A DNA stretch of 64,000 nucleotides from an uncultured Alphaproteobacteria bacterium (GCA_902586885.1 CACIJG010000008.1:1-64000); one strand, 5' to 3'; positions 1-11,744 are shown, counted from the stretch's first letter. The notes: a model not told the origin generated them from the letters alone. Program-made: numbers and translations.

Positions 1-1
1 G

Positions 2-736
2 GCAGCAAGAGTTTCATATGGCTCGGGTACTAAGAAATCTCAAGATGATAGTTCATTAATTAGGTATCTTATGAGGCATTGGCACTCAACCCCTTTTGAA
101 ATGTGTGAAATAAAATTCCATATAAAATTACCTGTTTTTGTTGCAAGGCAATGGATACGACATAGGACCGCAAATGTTAATGAATACTCTGCAAGATATT
201 CTATATTGGAAAAGGAATTCTACATACCTGAAGAAGAAAATTTAGCCATGCAATCGAGCACAAATAACCAGGGCAGGGGAGAAACTTTGAGCTCTGCTGA
301 GGCGCACAAAGTATTAGAAATATTAAAGCTCGATAGTGATAGATCTTACAAAAACTACGAAACTCTTTTGTCGTCTGATGGAAAACCTGGTTTGGCCAGA
401 GAATTGGCTAGAATGAATCTCCCAACCAATATTTACACGCAGTGGTACTGGAAGACTGACTTACATAATTTATTCAACTTTTTGAGGCTACGTGCTGACA
501 GCCATGCGCAATATGAAATTAGGGTTTATGCTGAAGCTATCTGCGATCTAGTTAGGGATTGGGTTCCTAATGCTTATGATGCTTTTGTCGATTATAGATT
601 AAATTCTGTTAATCTTTCTCGTCAAGCTGTTGAATGTCTTAAAAGAAAGCTATTAGGAGATTCAGTTAATTTTGAAAACTCTGGGATGTCAAAAAGAGAA
701 TGGGAAGAGTTTACAAATTATTTCGAAATGGGTTGA
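2..736 (+). CDS. thyX: Flavin-dependent thymidylate synthase ThyX (5' partial)
   Basis: ThyX makes dTMP from dUMP using methylene-tetrahydrofolate and FAD. The frame is already open at the left edge, and the visible sequence begins with [12 protein letters not shown], typical of the N-terminal third of the family, so the true start lies outside the window. The ThyX signature RHRx7S is present as [11 protein letters not shown] near visible residue 53. The family segment [15 protein letters not shown] precedes it, and [14 protein letters not shown], a typical C-terminal helix, follows. The gene ends 6 bp before a convergent flavin reductase gene. Presence of ThyX suggests, but does not prove, that ThyA is absent from this genome. 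Confidence 0.93.
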   Translation, partial: AARVSYGSGTKKSQDDSSLIRYLMRHWHSTPFEMCEIKFHIKLPVFVARQWIRHRTANVNEYSARYSILEKEFYIPEEENLAMQSSTNNQGRGETLSSAEAHKVLEILKLDSDRSYKNYETLLSSDGKPGLARELARMNLPTNIYTQWYWKTDLHNLFNFLRLRADSHAQYEIRVYAEAICDLVRDWVPNAYDAFVDYRLNSVNLSRQAVECLKRKLLGDSVNFENSGMSKREWEEFTNYFEMG

Positions 737-742
737 TTCTTT

Positions 743-1405
743 TTACCTATAAACACCGTCCCATTTTTTTACGCTTTCTAATTTTCCATCTTTACCTAAT
801 TTAGGCCTATTCTTTGAGAAAATGTTTTCTTCTCCTACCACACCGTAATCCATATACCCTAGTCTTGCAATCGGTCTTACTTTTTTAGTGTTAAACATAC
901 CGTCCTCTATATATTCATCATTAATATGTATGCCAATTACCTCGCCTATTATGGAGTAGTTTCCGGTTAATTTCGAACGATCAGAGCCTGGGATATCGAT
1001 TGTTTTCCAAAGTTTACACTCCAAAGCAGCTGTACATCCTTTAACAAAAGAAGATTTAACTAGTTTTCCAGGTTCCTTTTTTATCCCCGCTAAATTAAAT
1101 TCGTCAATTTTTGGATCTACAGGTACTGATGATGAGTTCATTTTATCAAAAAGGTCCTCTGAAACAAGAGAGCAGGTAAAGTCACCTGTTTCCTCAATAT
1201 TGCGTACTGTATCCTTATATGTTATCGACCCAAAAATTACAAAATAAGGATTGTCCGAAATAGCGTTAAAATAACTGTGCGGAGCTAAATTAGCTACTCC
1301 GTCTTTATCAACTGACCCTATCCAACCAATTGGACGAGGTGTTACTATTGCCTTAAATGGATCATGGGGGAACCCATGATTGTTTGCATCGGTTTTGTAA
1401 AACAT
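743..1405 (-). CDS. Flavin reductase-like (FMN-binding split barrel) protein
   Basis: This 220-residue protein belongs to the flavin reductase/NTAB-like split-barrel family, cytoplasmic proteins that bind FMN and often reduce flavin with NAD(P)H. The N-terminal block PFKAIVTPRPIGWIGS and the following NLAPHSYFNAISDNP are characteristic of the family, and the length is typical. The ATG start is preceded by a GGGA-type ribosome site. It is convergent with thyX and lies downstream of the flagellin gene on the same strand with a 27-bp gap. No partner oxygenase is adjacent, so the physiological flavin acceptor is unknown. Confidence 0.8.
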   Translation of the reverse strand: MFYKTDANNHGFPHDPFKAIVTPRPIGWIGSVDKDGVANLAPHSYFNAISDNPYFVIFGSITYKDTVRNIEETGDFTCSLVSEDLFDKMNSSSVPVDPKIDEFNLAGIKKEPGKLVKSSFVKGCTAALECKLWKTIDIPGSDRSKLTGNYSIIGEVIGIHINDEYIEDGMFNTKKVRPIARLGYMDYGVVGEENIFSKNRPKLGKDGKLESVKKWDGVYR

Positions 1406-1432
1406 TTTTTATCCCTATTCTATTTACTAGAT

Positions 1433-4009
1433 TTATCTTTCTAGTATCTGCAGAACTGCTTCCATTGTGGACTTTACTCTGTTGAGCATTGCAGTAGCTA
1501 CAGTTTGAATATAGTTGGATTTTTGTAGAGAAACAACAGTTTTGGGAACATCTAAGTCTTCTAAGCGACCTACCGAGGTTTGCTCAATGGTCTTACTATT
1601 ACTTAAATTTAAAATAGCATCATTCAATTTATTAGATAAACCTCCCATTCTTGCCGCTTCTTGTGAAATTGATTTTAGAGAAAAGCTAATAACATCAATA
1701 GATTTTTTTGCTTCTTCGAAACTTCTGCCAGAAATTGTTGAGAGTGATCTGAATGATTGCTCTTTGCTTCTTAGAGACATAATACTGCTTGTCTCACTTG
1801 AATTTGCAGAAAACGGCTCATGACTTTTCAATACTACTTCTCCAAAAATTCTTACGGTGTCATTAGCTGACCCACTACTCGAACTTTGACTTAGTTTCAC
1901 GGAGCAAGGCGAAATTTGACCTGAGGACTTCATTTCATTGATATACATATCGACATTATTAGTATCAGTTTTTAGGTTAAAATCTTCAATCAATATATCA
2001 AAACCCTGATTAGTTTTAAGAGTAATGCCTTGTTTATCGTCTGACAAATAAGCTCTTATGTCTGTTCTATCTGAGAATTTATTGATTTCATCCTTCAAGC
2101 TACCAAGGTCCATATCCTGATTGCCAGAACCGAAGTCTAATTCAGAACTAATAGCCACCTTTTTACCATCAATTCCGTACAATGAAAAAGAAACGGTGTC
2201 TTTTAAAGCAGATCCAGAATTATTTTCAAATGACAAGAGGGCTTGGGTGGAAGAGGTAGCTTCAATCCCAGTAGTATCAGAAATGGTGTTTATTTTTTTT
2301 GCAATATTTTCTGCAATTTCACTTTTTTTTATGTTTAATAGATCTTTCCCAAAATTCCCGTAAAGATTAACTGATTGACCAGTTCCAATTGCATTTGTCG
2401 TTGAGGACGAGTGTGAGCTAATAGAAACTGTACTATTTGCACCAGTATCGGCTTCTCCATACAACAGAGATCCTATACCTTCAATTACCGACCCACTTAG
2501 CTTTCTTGCAGCATTAGTAACTGCCACATCATCAATAAATAGTTGAGCTCCTAATTTTCGGCCACCACTTAAATCGTATGAACCTGCTACAAATACAAAT
2601 TGGTATGTACCTTCTTGTGGAATACTAACATTTGCAGTCTGCCAACCTGAATCTCCTAAAACTCCGGGGCTAGAGTCTAAAAGTTTCACAGTTTTACTTG
2701 GATCATTAACATCTACCAAATACGCATAAACATCATATGCGTCTCCACCGTCTTTAGCTCTCCATTTAAAGGAAACTTGGCTTGAAGTTCCCAACGTAAC
2801 AGAGGAATTACTATAAAGATAGGGACCTCTCAATACAGAGTTTCCATTTGTTGTCCAGAATGCATCACTTGTTAGTCTTACTGCCTTTGAGCCTGAGTTA
2901 ACAGTCGTAGTAGTTATACCTCCGGACATTGTTCCTAAAGGATCGCTAGGATCAAGAGGATCACCATCTTTTAAAGCGCCGTTAGCTGTGGGATAGGTTG
3001 TATCCTCAGGTGTCAACTTCCCGTTTATTTGTGAAATTCCATCAAGGTATGTACGTTCCGGTACGACGGTCCACCCTTCAAGATTAGTGGCTGACTCAAA
3101 GTCTCCATTTGTGAAAGAAGGTTCTACAATATTTATTCTCAATTTTTTTCCATTAACACCATCAAAAGTACCGTCAATCGTTGCAATATGGTCCGCAGAT
3201 GTTCCATTTCCCAAATACACATTTGAACCAACAATAGAAACCTGATTTAAAGCAGTTGAAGCTGAAGCTACGGTTTTTAACTTAGTTGTCTCGTTATTAA
3301 GTTCAGCATCGTCTAAAGAGAAATCTATATATGAGTTAGAAAAAAAGGAATCTCCTTCAGATGGAATAACGGGTTTCCCTAAATCAATTAATCGTCGAGA
3401 GTTTGCAGTGACGTCCTCAAAAAGATAACTAGCAGCATCGGTCCCATCAAACGTCTCTATTTTTACGTTGCTACTAAATCTTTGTGTACTTTGCTCATAG
3501 ACTCCAAGCGTTTCACTATTTATATTTTTTAAGTCAACAGTGAACTCACCTCTATTACTCTCACCAATTTGTGTTGAGAGTTGTGGGTCAACGCTGTTAA
3601 TTAACGAAGCATTATTAAACTTTACCCCATTGGCAGTGTTGTCAATCTCGTCAATTATCTTTTGAATCTCGTCATTTAAAGATATTCTATCAGAGTCTTT
3701 ATATATCTTATTGGTAGCCTGGAGAGCTAATTCATTGGCTCTTAGCAGCATTTCATTAATATTCGTATAACCTGATTCAATTATTTGCGTTGTAGACATC
3801 AGGTCTGTAATATTTCTTATTGAAGCTTTTGTACTCAATATTTTTGATTTCATATTGTTAGTTTTATAAAGGTTAGCCGCATCATCGGAGCCATCTGTTA
3901 TTCTTTTTCCTGACGATAGCTTTCCCATTAACTCGGAAGAACTGGCTTGCTCTTTGTTAGTGGTATTTGCAGCTTTGAAAGCACTTGAACTAGGAAATAT
4001 TGATGTCAT
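1433..4009 (-). CDS. Giant flagellin with inserted carbohydrate-binding-like domain
   Basis: Flagellin is the subunit of the external flagellar filament. The first 170 or so residues carry the D0/D1 pattern (LMGKLSSGKRITDGSDDAA, ANELALQATN, and the FNNASLIN element). The last 150 residues form the matching C-terminal helices ending AMLNRVKSTMEAVLQILER. At 858 residues it is far larger than usual flagellins of 270-500. The central region (roughly residues 298-498) starts with NGDFE and continues with GW and FIDDVAV elements, a pattern seen in jelly-roll carbohydrate-binding modules. No other flagellar gene is recognised next to it. A sigma-54-like promoter sits 38-51 bp upstream. Confidence 0.85.
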   Translation of the reverse strand: MTSIFPSSSAFKAANTTNKEQASSSELMGKLSSGKRITDGSDDAANLYKTNNMKSKILSTKASIRNITDLMSTTQIIESGYTNINEMLLRANELALQATNKIYKDSDRISLNDEIQKIIDEIDNTANGVKFNNASLINSVDPQLSTQIGESNRGEFTVDLKNINSETLGVYEQSTQRFSSNVKIETFDGTDAASYLFEDVTANSRRLIDLGKPVIPSEGDSFFSNSYIDFSLDDAELNNETTKLKTVASASTALNQVSIVGSNVYLGNGTSADHIATIDGTFDGVNGKKLRINIVEPSFTNGDFESATNLEGWTVVPERTYLDGISQINGKLTPEDTTYPTANGALKDGDPLDPSDPLGTMSGGITTTTVNSGSKAVRLTSDAFWTTNGNSVLRGPYLYSNSSVTLGTSSQVSFKWRAKDGGDAYDVYAYLVDVNDPSKTVKLLDSSPGVLGDSGWQTANVSIPQEGTYQFVFVAGSYDLSGGRKLGAQLFIDDVAVTNAARKLSGSVIEGIGSLLYGEADTGANSTVSISSHSSSTTNAIGTGQSVNLYGNFGKDLLNIKKSEIAENIAKKINTISDTTGIEATSSTQALLSFENNSGSALKDTVSFSLYGIDGKKVAISSELDFGSGNQDMDLGSLKDEINKFSDRTDIRAYLSDDKQGITLKTNQGFDILIEDFNLKTDTNNVDMYINEMKSSGQISPCSVKLSQSSSSGSANDTVRIFGEVVLKSHEPFSANSSETSSIMSLRSKEQSFRSLSTISGRSFEEAKKSIDVISFSLKSISQEAARMGGLSNKLNDAILNLSNSKTIEQTSVGRLEDLDVPKTVVSLQKSNYIQTVATAMLNRVKSTMEAVLQILER

Positions 4010-4038
4010 AACACTTAAAAATTTATAAACTTCATAAC

Positions 4039-4060
4039 CACAAGAAACAATTCTTGTGCC
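4039..4060 (-). promoter_or_regulatory. Sigma-54-like promoter overlapping an 8-bp inverted repeat
   Basis: Reading the minus strand, TTTGGCACAAGAATTGTTT has the GG-N10-GT layout of a -24/-12 promoter (consensus TGGCAC-N5-TTGC), one base from the consensus GC at -12. The predicted start point would be about 26 nt before the flagellin ATG at 4009. The same bases form an 8-bp inverted repeat, CACAAGAA/TTCTTGTG with a 4-nt loop. Sigma-54 control of flagellin genes is known in Caulobacter; its use here is inferred. Confidence 0.45.
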
Positions 4061-4150
4061 AAACTATGCATTCTTTATAAAAATTTTCGTATAAAATTAA
4101 TATCTTTGTTTATTTTGAAGTTTTACTAACAAGAAAAAAGCTTATTTATG

Positions 4151-6322
<2,172 letters not shown>

Positions 6323-6399
6323 TCAAATTTGAATATAAAAAATTAAGTACTTAAGTCAATGATTACATTCAATCAAATAGCATTGAATATTTTTATCTG

Positions 6400-8706
6400 C
6401 TAAAGCTTATTTTTTTTGATTTTATTAATTATCAGTGGGGGCTTATAGGCTGTTAGCTTTGGTAGCTCATTATAGAAGGGTTCAATTTCAACCAGGCAAG
6501 AATGAGCTATTGGGCCTTGTGCAAGTTGGGAAGTACCCTTGTCCAACGTTAATACATTTGGGTTGCCATGTTTGCAGCTCAGATTATTTTCAGGATCTGG
6601 ATCTAACCAAGCTCCTGTTGAAATATTAGTGACGCCTCTAATAATATTTGAAGAAATTTTTGAGAAAGCCAGGCAAGATCCTCTTTCATTGAAGACTCTA
6701 ACGGGTGATTTATTTTTTATTCCCCTTTCCGCGGCGTCTTCTTTATTAATTTCTATAACAGACCTACCAAATAGTTTTTCCCTTTGGCTTATCTGACCAT
6801 TATCTAACTGCGAGTGCAACTTGTATCTTGGTTGATTTGACAATAAATGTAATTTACGTTTATCTGATTTTTTTATATATTCGACTGGCTCAAACCAGGC
6901 CGCATGTCCTTTGCAGTCTGAATAATTAAAGCTCTCTATATTTTTAGAGAATATCTCTATCTTCCCGCTAGGAGTTTTTAGAGGATGAGCTGCCGGATCC
7001 TTTATAAAATCATTTAATAATAACTTTGGTTCCTTAGGATTTGGTATTTTAAACCATTTCTTTTCTAAGAAATTTTTATAATTTGGAAAAAATGATTGAT
7101 CATTTTGCCGAGTTTTTGTTTCTTCATAAATCCATTTTATCCATTCCTCTTCATTTTTGTTTAAAGAATATTTTTCTAGAAAGCCTAATTCTTTTGCGAG
7201 CCCACAAAAGATATCAAAATCTGTTTTACTATTACCAACAGGTTCAAGCACTTTTTCCATGTAAACAACATAAGGATCTCTTGGGGATATCATTATATCA
7301 TTTCTTTCAAGAGCTGTAGTGCATGGAAGTATTATATCACTGTGTTTTGCCAACGAGTTCCAACACCATTCATTACAGATAATAGTCTCGGGCTTCTGCC
7401 ATGCCTTAATCATTCGGTTGAGATCTTGATGATGGTGGAAAGGATTGCCTCCTGCCCAATAAATTAGTTTGATGTCTGGATAATTATATGTTGATCCATT
7501 GTATTCAAATGGTTGATTTGGCTTTTCAAGCATTTCCGATATTCTTGCTACCGGGATAAACGATTTAATGTTATTTGTTCCTTGGGGTACTGAGGCTCCC
7601 CTAATGTTGTTGAAATTGTTTCCCATACTATTTACGGCGCTATAGCCAAATCCTATTCCCCCTCCAGGTAAGCCTATCTGTCCCAACATACATGCAAAAG
7701 TAATGGCAGCCCAAAACGGCTGCTCACCATGATCTTGTCTTGTTAATGACCAACTGACTGATATCATAGTACGCTTTGCATCACTAATCTGGAGTATCAA
7801 ATCTCTTATAATTTTCTCATTTACACCAGTTATAGCCGAAGCCCATCTTGCATTTTTTGCAATTCCGTCCTTCTTACCTCTCACATAATCAATAAATTTT
7901 TGATATCCTACGGTATATCTTTTGAGAAACTCCTTGTTTACAAGTTTTGCTTCATCCAAGTGAAATGCTAGAGCCATAATAAGTGCAACATCAGTGTTTG
8001 GGTTAATCTTAACCCAAGTACTATTTTTTAAATGCAGGTCAGATCTCAAGGGGCTTACATTGATAAACTTTACGCCGTTCATTGCCGCTTTATTAATTCC
8101 TTCCTTTTGAACGTGTGCGCCTAGGCCACCTGCGTTAATTTGGCCATTTTTCAAGGGTATACCCCCGAAAGCTATTACTAAAGAGGAGTTTTTGGTTATT
8201 GATTGCCAGCTTGTTGTTTCAGGAAGGTAATTATAAAAGTCTCCCAAAACATGTGGAACTAATACTTCAGCAGCAGCAAAACTATAAGTGTTTTTAGAGT
8301 AAGTAAAACCGCCAGTAAAATTTAGGAACCGCTTCAAGTGGCTTTGAGCGTGATGAAAACGGCCTGCGCTAGCCCAACCATAAGAACCCGCATAAATGCT
8401 ACTATTGCCGTATGTATTTTTTACTCGCTGAATTTCTGTTGCAACAGTTCTAAATGCATTTTCCCAAGAAACTTCTACGAACTCATCGTCTCCACGCAGA
8501 CCAGTGAGGTCTTTATCTTTTGCATTTAGCCAACCTTTTCTTATCATAGGGTGCTTAATACGACTCTCATCGTCAAGTATATCTTCTATGCCCTGACCGA
8601 TTATAGAAGGATCTTTATCATCCTCAAAAGGGTACAATTTTACTCTATTTTTCCCATACCTTTTTACCTCATATGTACCCCAATGAGTGCTTGTATATTT
8701 GTTCAT
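6400..8706 (-). CDS. Molybdopterin oxidoreductase of the DMSO/TMAO reductase (TorA/BisC) family
   Basis: This 768-residue enzyme carries a bis-MGD molybdenum cofactor and probably reduces an S- or N-oxide. Features are the N-terminal THWGTYEV block with no Cys cluster for an N-terminal Fe-S centre, AGSYGWASAGRFHHAQ containing the Ser expected to ligate Mo, and YWAGGNPFHHHQDLNR near mid-protein. The C-terminal cofactor-binding region includes LHLLSNQPRYKLHSQLDNG. No twin-arginine signal is seen, so the enzyme may be cytoplasmic like BisC (biotin/methionine sulfoxide reductase) rather than periplasmic like TorA. No cytochrome or chaperone partner is adjacent, and the exact substrate cannot be read from sequence. 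Confidence 0.85.
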   Translation of the reverse strand: MNKYTSTHWGTYEVKRYGKNRVKLYPFEDDKDPSIIGQGIEDILDDESRIKHPMIRKGWLNAKDKDLTGLRGDDEFVEVSWENAFRTVATEIQRVKNTYGNSSIYAGSYGWASAGRFHHAQSHLKRFLNFTGGFTYSKNTYSFAAAEVLVPHVLGDFYNYLPETTSWQSITKNSSLVIAFGGIPLKNGQINAGGLGAHVQKEGINKAAMNGVKFINVSPLRSDLHLKNSTWVKINPNTDVALIMALAFHLDEAKLVNKEFLKRYTVGYQKFIDYVRGKKDGIAKNARWASAITGVNEKIIRDLILQISDAKRTMISVSWSLTRQDHGEQPFWAAITFACMLGQIGLPGGGIGFGYSAVNSMGNNFNNIRGASVPQGTNNIKSFIPVARISEMLEKPNQPFEYNGSTYNYPDIKLIYWAGGNPFHHHQDLNRMIKAWQKPETIICNEWCWNSLAKHSDIILPCTTALERNDIMISPRDPYVVYMEKVLEPVGNSKTDFDIFCGLAKELGFLEKYSLNKNEEEWIKWIYEETKTRQNDQSFFPNYKNFLEKKWFKIPNPKEPKLLLNDFIKDPAAHPLKTPSGKIEIFSKNIESFNYSDCKGHAAWFEPVEYIKKSDKRKLHLLSNQPRYKLHSQLDNGQISQREKLFGRSVIEINKEDAAERGIKNKSPVRVFNERGSCLAFSKISSNIIRGVTNISTGAWLDPDPENNLSCKHGNPNVLTLDKGTSQLAQGPIAHSCLVEIEPFYNELPKLTAYKPPLIINKIKKNKL

Positions 8707-9045
8707 TTGAATTTCTTTTATTTACAGCGATTTAAAAATGCATCCAAAAAAAATACTTGATTGGTAACTTTTCGTTTCATAATAATAATCAATTGACATT
8801 GATAAAGCAAATTTTTGAAAATAGAGAAATTGGCGTATTTAAAAAGAGTTATTAAAAAAATAGAATTTAATTCTAAAAACCCTATAGGTTGTATCTACTT
8901 AAAACGAATAAAAACATAAATACCCTTTTGTCTTAAAGAATCCTTGCAGGTATATATACTATTTAGTAGTATGATTTTAAAGCGCGACAGACGCTAATAT
9001 TGACGGCAGTTTAGAAGCATTGAGTAATTGATGTAAAGGACAGTC
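8707..9045. other. Intergenic spacer between divergent molybdoenzyme and bactofilin genes
   Basis: A 339-bp AT-rich spacer between two divergently transcribed genes, so it must hold promoters in both directions. On the plus strand AAAGGA lies shortly before the bactofilin ATG. I see no RNA gene, clear operator or other recognisable element. Confidence 0.5.
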
Positions 9046-9405
9046 ATGAATATTAGTACGAAGTTTTCAGATATAGATTTTCTTAATGACCTCACCCAGG
9101 CTACCACCACTGTATCAATAGACTTGAACATTGTAGGTAACATTTCTACACAGGGAATTGTGAGTGTTAAGGGTAGAGTAGAGGGGAATATAAAGTCTGA
9201 GAAAGTTGTGATTGAAAATGATGGATTAGTTGAAGGCTGCATTTATGCAAACGAACTTATAATATTAGGCAAATTTCAAGGAAAAATTTGGGCAGACAAA
9301 GTCGAGATAGGATCTAGTGGCCTGGTAAGCGGGGAGCTTATCTATGAGAGGCTTACGATCGATGATGGTGCCTATTTGGATGTAAGTTTCCAAAAAAGAG
9401 TATAA
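9046..9405 (+). CDS. Bactofilin (short form)
   Basis: Bactofilins are cytoskeletal beta-helix proteins that polymerise without nucleotide and often position cell-wall enzymes. The 119 residues show the repeating short-strand pattern of the fold, for example IVGNISTQGIVSVKGRVEGN, ASN/LVEGCIYANELIILG and LVSGELIYERLTIDDGAYL, which matches the DUF583 core. The N-terminal tail is about 25 residues. The start has AAAGGACAGTC before ATG. The next gene, 15 bp downstream, encodes an MltG-like lytic transglycosylase, so a shared cell-wall role is plausible. A second bactofilin lies at 15418-15906. Confidence 0.88.
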   Translation: MNISTKFSDIDFLNDLTQATTTVSIDLNIVGNISTQGIVSVKGRVEGNIKSEKVVIENDGLVEGCIYANELIILGKFQGKIWADKVEIGSSGLVSGELIYERLTIDDGAYLDVSFQKRV

Positions 9406-9420
9406 ACCAAAATCATTTTC

Positions 9421-10653
9421 ATGCAGTCAATTAGTTTTATAAGTAAAGCCTTTTTTGTAGCTTTTATTTGTATTTCAGTTTGTGACAAATCGATCGCAGC
9501 GAATTTCCCAAAAGTTCTTAGCTGTGTGAAATCTGAGGCCAATAATTTTGATTTGCATATTGTTACATTGGTCAGTCAACCAAAAGATGGAAGAGGCGAA
9601 GCCTATGTTGATGATAAACCCTTTAATCTTATTTTTGATGAAGGCCTTTGGCTCGGAACCAGTAAGATGGGAACTCAATTTTTGATTTTAGATAATAAAA
9701 AGATAAAACTGATTTCTGGCAAAACGACTTGGGAAGGAGATTGCTTTCAAACAGATGATGCTCTTATGCCTCTTATTGAAACAGTAGCTAAACCTCTGAG
9801 TCATAAGATAGAAACTCTCAATGAGGAGCTTTATAAGCTTAAATCTGAATTGGCCTTAATAGAAATAGAGAACTCAAAGCTAATAGAAAAAATCGAGGAT
9901 AATGTAACCCATTTAGATAAGACGGGTGATAAAACTGAAATAATATTAAAAGAAGGCTCAACTAGCCAAGCTTTTGTAAACTTGTTGAATGAAAACCAAT
10001 TTTTTTCTGGAAGAATAGAGAATGTACCAGAAGAAGGAAGTTTGGCACCAGGAAAATATTTTTTCAAAATCGGAGAGACAAGAGAGAAAATAATTTCTAA
10101 ACTAATGCTGATTCAGCGCGCAAATATAGGAAGAGCGTGGCTTATGAGATCAAAAGACATTGAAATAAGTAATCCCAGAGAGCTTCTGATTTTAGCCTCT
10201 ATAGTAGAGAAAGAAACTGTGAAAGATTCTGAGAAACAATTGATTTCTTCTGTATTTCATAATCGATTGAAAAAAAAGATGAAATTACAGGCGGATCCAA
10301 CAGTTTTATACGGTTTGACAAAAGGTAAGAACGTTTTGGCAAGAAGTCCAACAAGAGAAGAACTGGATAAGAAGAGCCCATATAATACTTATATCATCAC
10401 TGGACTCCCAATTTCTCCAATAAGTAATCCGTCAGTTTCTTCGCTGTTCGCAGCGGCGAGACCTTCTAAGACTGAATTTTTGTATTTTGTTTCTAATGGA
10501 GGTGGAGGACACAGTTTTTCTAAAACTTACGAAGGTCATAAAAAGGGGATTGAAATTCTTCTAACTAGGAAAAGAGAGCAGAGCTCAGCCGAAAAAAAAG
10601 GCTCAATTACGTATATAAAAATTCCGATCGCTAAACCAATAATACTTGAATGA
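9421..10653 (+). CDS. MltG-like endolytic murein transglycosylase with coiled-coil N-terminus
   Basis: MltG cleaves nascent peptidoglycan strands in the periplasm. The C-terminal half matches the YceG/MltG domain: ASIVEKET (catalytic Glu region, around residues 259-266), LQADPTVLYG, YNTYIITGLPISPISNP and FVSNGGGGHSF. The N-terminus is a secretion signal (about 25 residues, ending SIAAN) followed by an unassigned domain and a heptad-rich coiled coil near residues 120-165. The usual N-terminal transmembrane anchor is replaced by this signal. The coiled coil could scaffold it to the upstream bactofilin, which is inference. A canonical mltG may exist elsewhere, making this a paralogue. Confidence 0.85.
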   Translation: MQSISFISKAFFVAFICISVCDKSIAANFPKVLSCVKSEANNFDLHIVTLVSQPKDGRGEAYVDDKPFNLIFDEGLWLGTSKMGTQFLILDNKKIKLISGKTTWEGDCFQTDDALMPLIETVAKPLSHKIETLNEELYKLKSELALIEIENSKLIEKIEDNVTHLDKTGDKTEIILKEGSTSQAFVNLLNENQFFSGRIENVPEEGSLAPGKYFFKIGETREKIISKLMLIQRANIGRAWLMRSKDIEISNPRELLILASIVEKETVKDSEKQLISSVFHNRLKKKMKLQADPTVLYGLTKGKNVLARSPTREELDKKSPYNTYIITGLPISPISNPSVSSLFAAARPSKTEFLYFVSNGGGGHSFSKTYEGHKKGIEILLTRKREQSSAEKKGSITYIKIPIAKPIILE

Positions 10654-10658
10654 TGCCT

Positions 10659-11330
10659 CTATTTATTCCTTAAATATCCTCTTAAGTAGTCTTTAAGAAT
10701 TCTTAGTCGACCCTCCTCTATAAAATTTGCGTTAGAAGCTGGAAAAATCGTTTTTGGCATTTGTCTGTCTAGCTCTGTCATAAATTTATTTAGAGATGAT
10801 TGGACATGTAAAGTCAACGGCAGTTTATCTGTTTCTAAAATAGTTACTAGCCTTCTAATTATATCTCTATAAAGATCGTTCGGTCGAGTAGAAGAAGCAC
10901 TAGTTTCAACTATTTCTAAAGCCTTTATCGCAGTCTCTAGCTGTGTAAAAGATACCCCAGCCTTAGCAAAAACGGAGTCTATAATCTCTGAAGTTATTTT
11001 TGAATTACCGGACCTGTTTATTGCCTCAAGGCTTTTCGACATGTTTTTTGATGCTATTTGAAGAGCTAAAATCTCGGATGGTTTGTTTTTAATTTCGAGA
11101 TCTTGTATCCGTTGCTGCTGAAGTGCTAATTCTTGATTAATTTGGTATTTAGTTTCATTAGTAAATTTAAAGCCACTACCAAAACAGTTTTCCAGCTTTT
11201 TCCAGTTTAATATTGAATCTATTGCCAATACGGCGTTTATACCGAGGCCCAATTTTTTTCTTCCAACTAATGATTGGTCTTTCATGATATCTGCCTGTAA
11301 CTGACCATCTAACGCGGTTTCCAGCATCAT
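10659..11330 (-). CDS. Hypothetical protein, helical
   Basis: I do not recognise this 223-residue protein. It is largely helical, with a probable coiled coil near residues 65-110 (LALQQQRIQDLEIKNKPSE) and no signal peptide or membrane segment. It is convergent with the MltG-like gene (5-bp gap) and lies 32 bp downstream of another small unknown gene on the same strand; the two are probably cotranscribed. Duplicate ATGs begin the reading frame. The neighbourhood gives no firm clue, and a structural or regulatory role is open. Confidence 0.7.
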   Translation of the reverse strand: MMLETALDGQLQADIMKDQSLVGRKKLGLGINAVLAIDSILNWKKLENCFGSGFKFTNETKYQINQELALQQQRIQDLEIKNKPSEILALQIASKNMSKSLEAINRSGNSKITSEIIDSVFAKAGVSFTQLETAIKALEIVETSASSTRPNDLYRDIIRRLVTILETDKLPLTLHVQSSLNKFMTELDRQMPKTIFPASNANFIEEGRLRILKDYLRGYLRNK

Positions 11331-11362
11331 ATCATTTTTTTAGACTATTGAACAGCCTTTTA

Positions 11363-11680
11363 TTAATTTTCCCATATCGATATTTTTACGACAGAGTCTG
11401 TATTTTGAGTGGTCATAAAAGGTGGCAAAAAATCACATATTCTTGCCTTAACCTTTTTGCCTGCATAAATTTTATCTGAAATGCTCTTCGACTGATCTTT
11501 GGATAATTCTCCCAAAATTTGCATATTTAATTCTTTTTTTAAAAATTTTTTTTTGTTAAATGTGACTATCACTTTTGAATCTGTTTTTATATATAGCTGA
11601 ACCCATTTTCCAAAATTATCTCTTATAGCTGCAACATTATTAGTTGGTTGTCTCAGATTTGTTTCATTAATTTTGTACAT
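11363..11680 (-). CDS. Small hypothetical protein
   Basis: A 105-residue cytoplasmic protein that I do not recognise. A good GGAG ribosome site precedes the ATG. The sequence is basic and has alternating hydrophobic segments (KWVQLYIKTDSKVIVTFN, DSVVKISIWEN) that suggest a small beta-rich fold. It lies immediately upstream of the helical hypothetical gene on the same strand, so the pair is likely one transcript. No motif allows a function. Confidence 0.65.
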   Translation of the reverse strand: MYKINETNLRQPTNNVAAIRDNFGKWVQLYIKTDSKVIVTFNKKKFLKKELNMQILGELSKDQSKSISDKIYAGKKVKARICDFLPPFMTTQNTDSVVKISIWEN

Positions 11681-11744
11681 TTTTTTACTCCAGTTAATTT
11701 GTGAGGAGCAAATTTGATGCCAATATATTAATCTAAAAAATAGA

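Noticed and set aside
1515-2363. Plus-strand frames inside the flagellin gene
   Set aside because: Both lie opposite the clear flagellin coding sequence and lack signals of their own.
4039-4058. Hairpin as a katG terminator
   Set aside because: No T tract follows on the minus strand and the same bases fit a sigma-54-type promoter for the flagellin gene better.
8994-9242. Minus-strand frame opposite the bactofilin
   Set aside because: It mirrors a clear bactofilin gene and has no ribosome site or family features.
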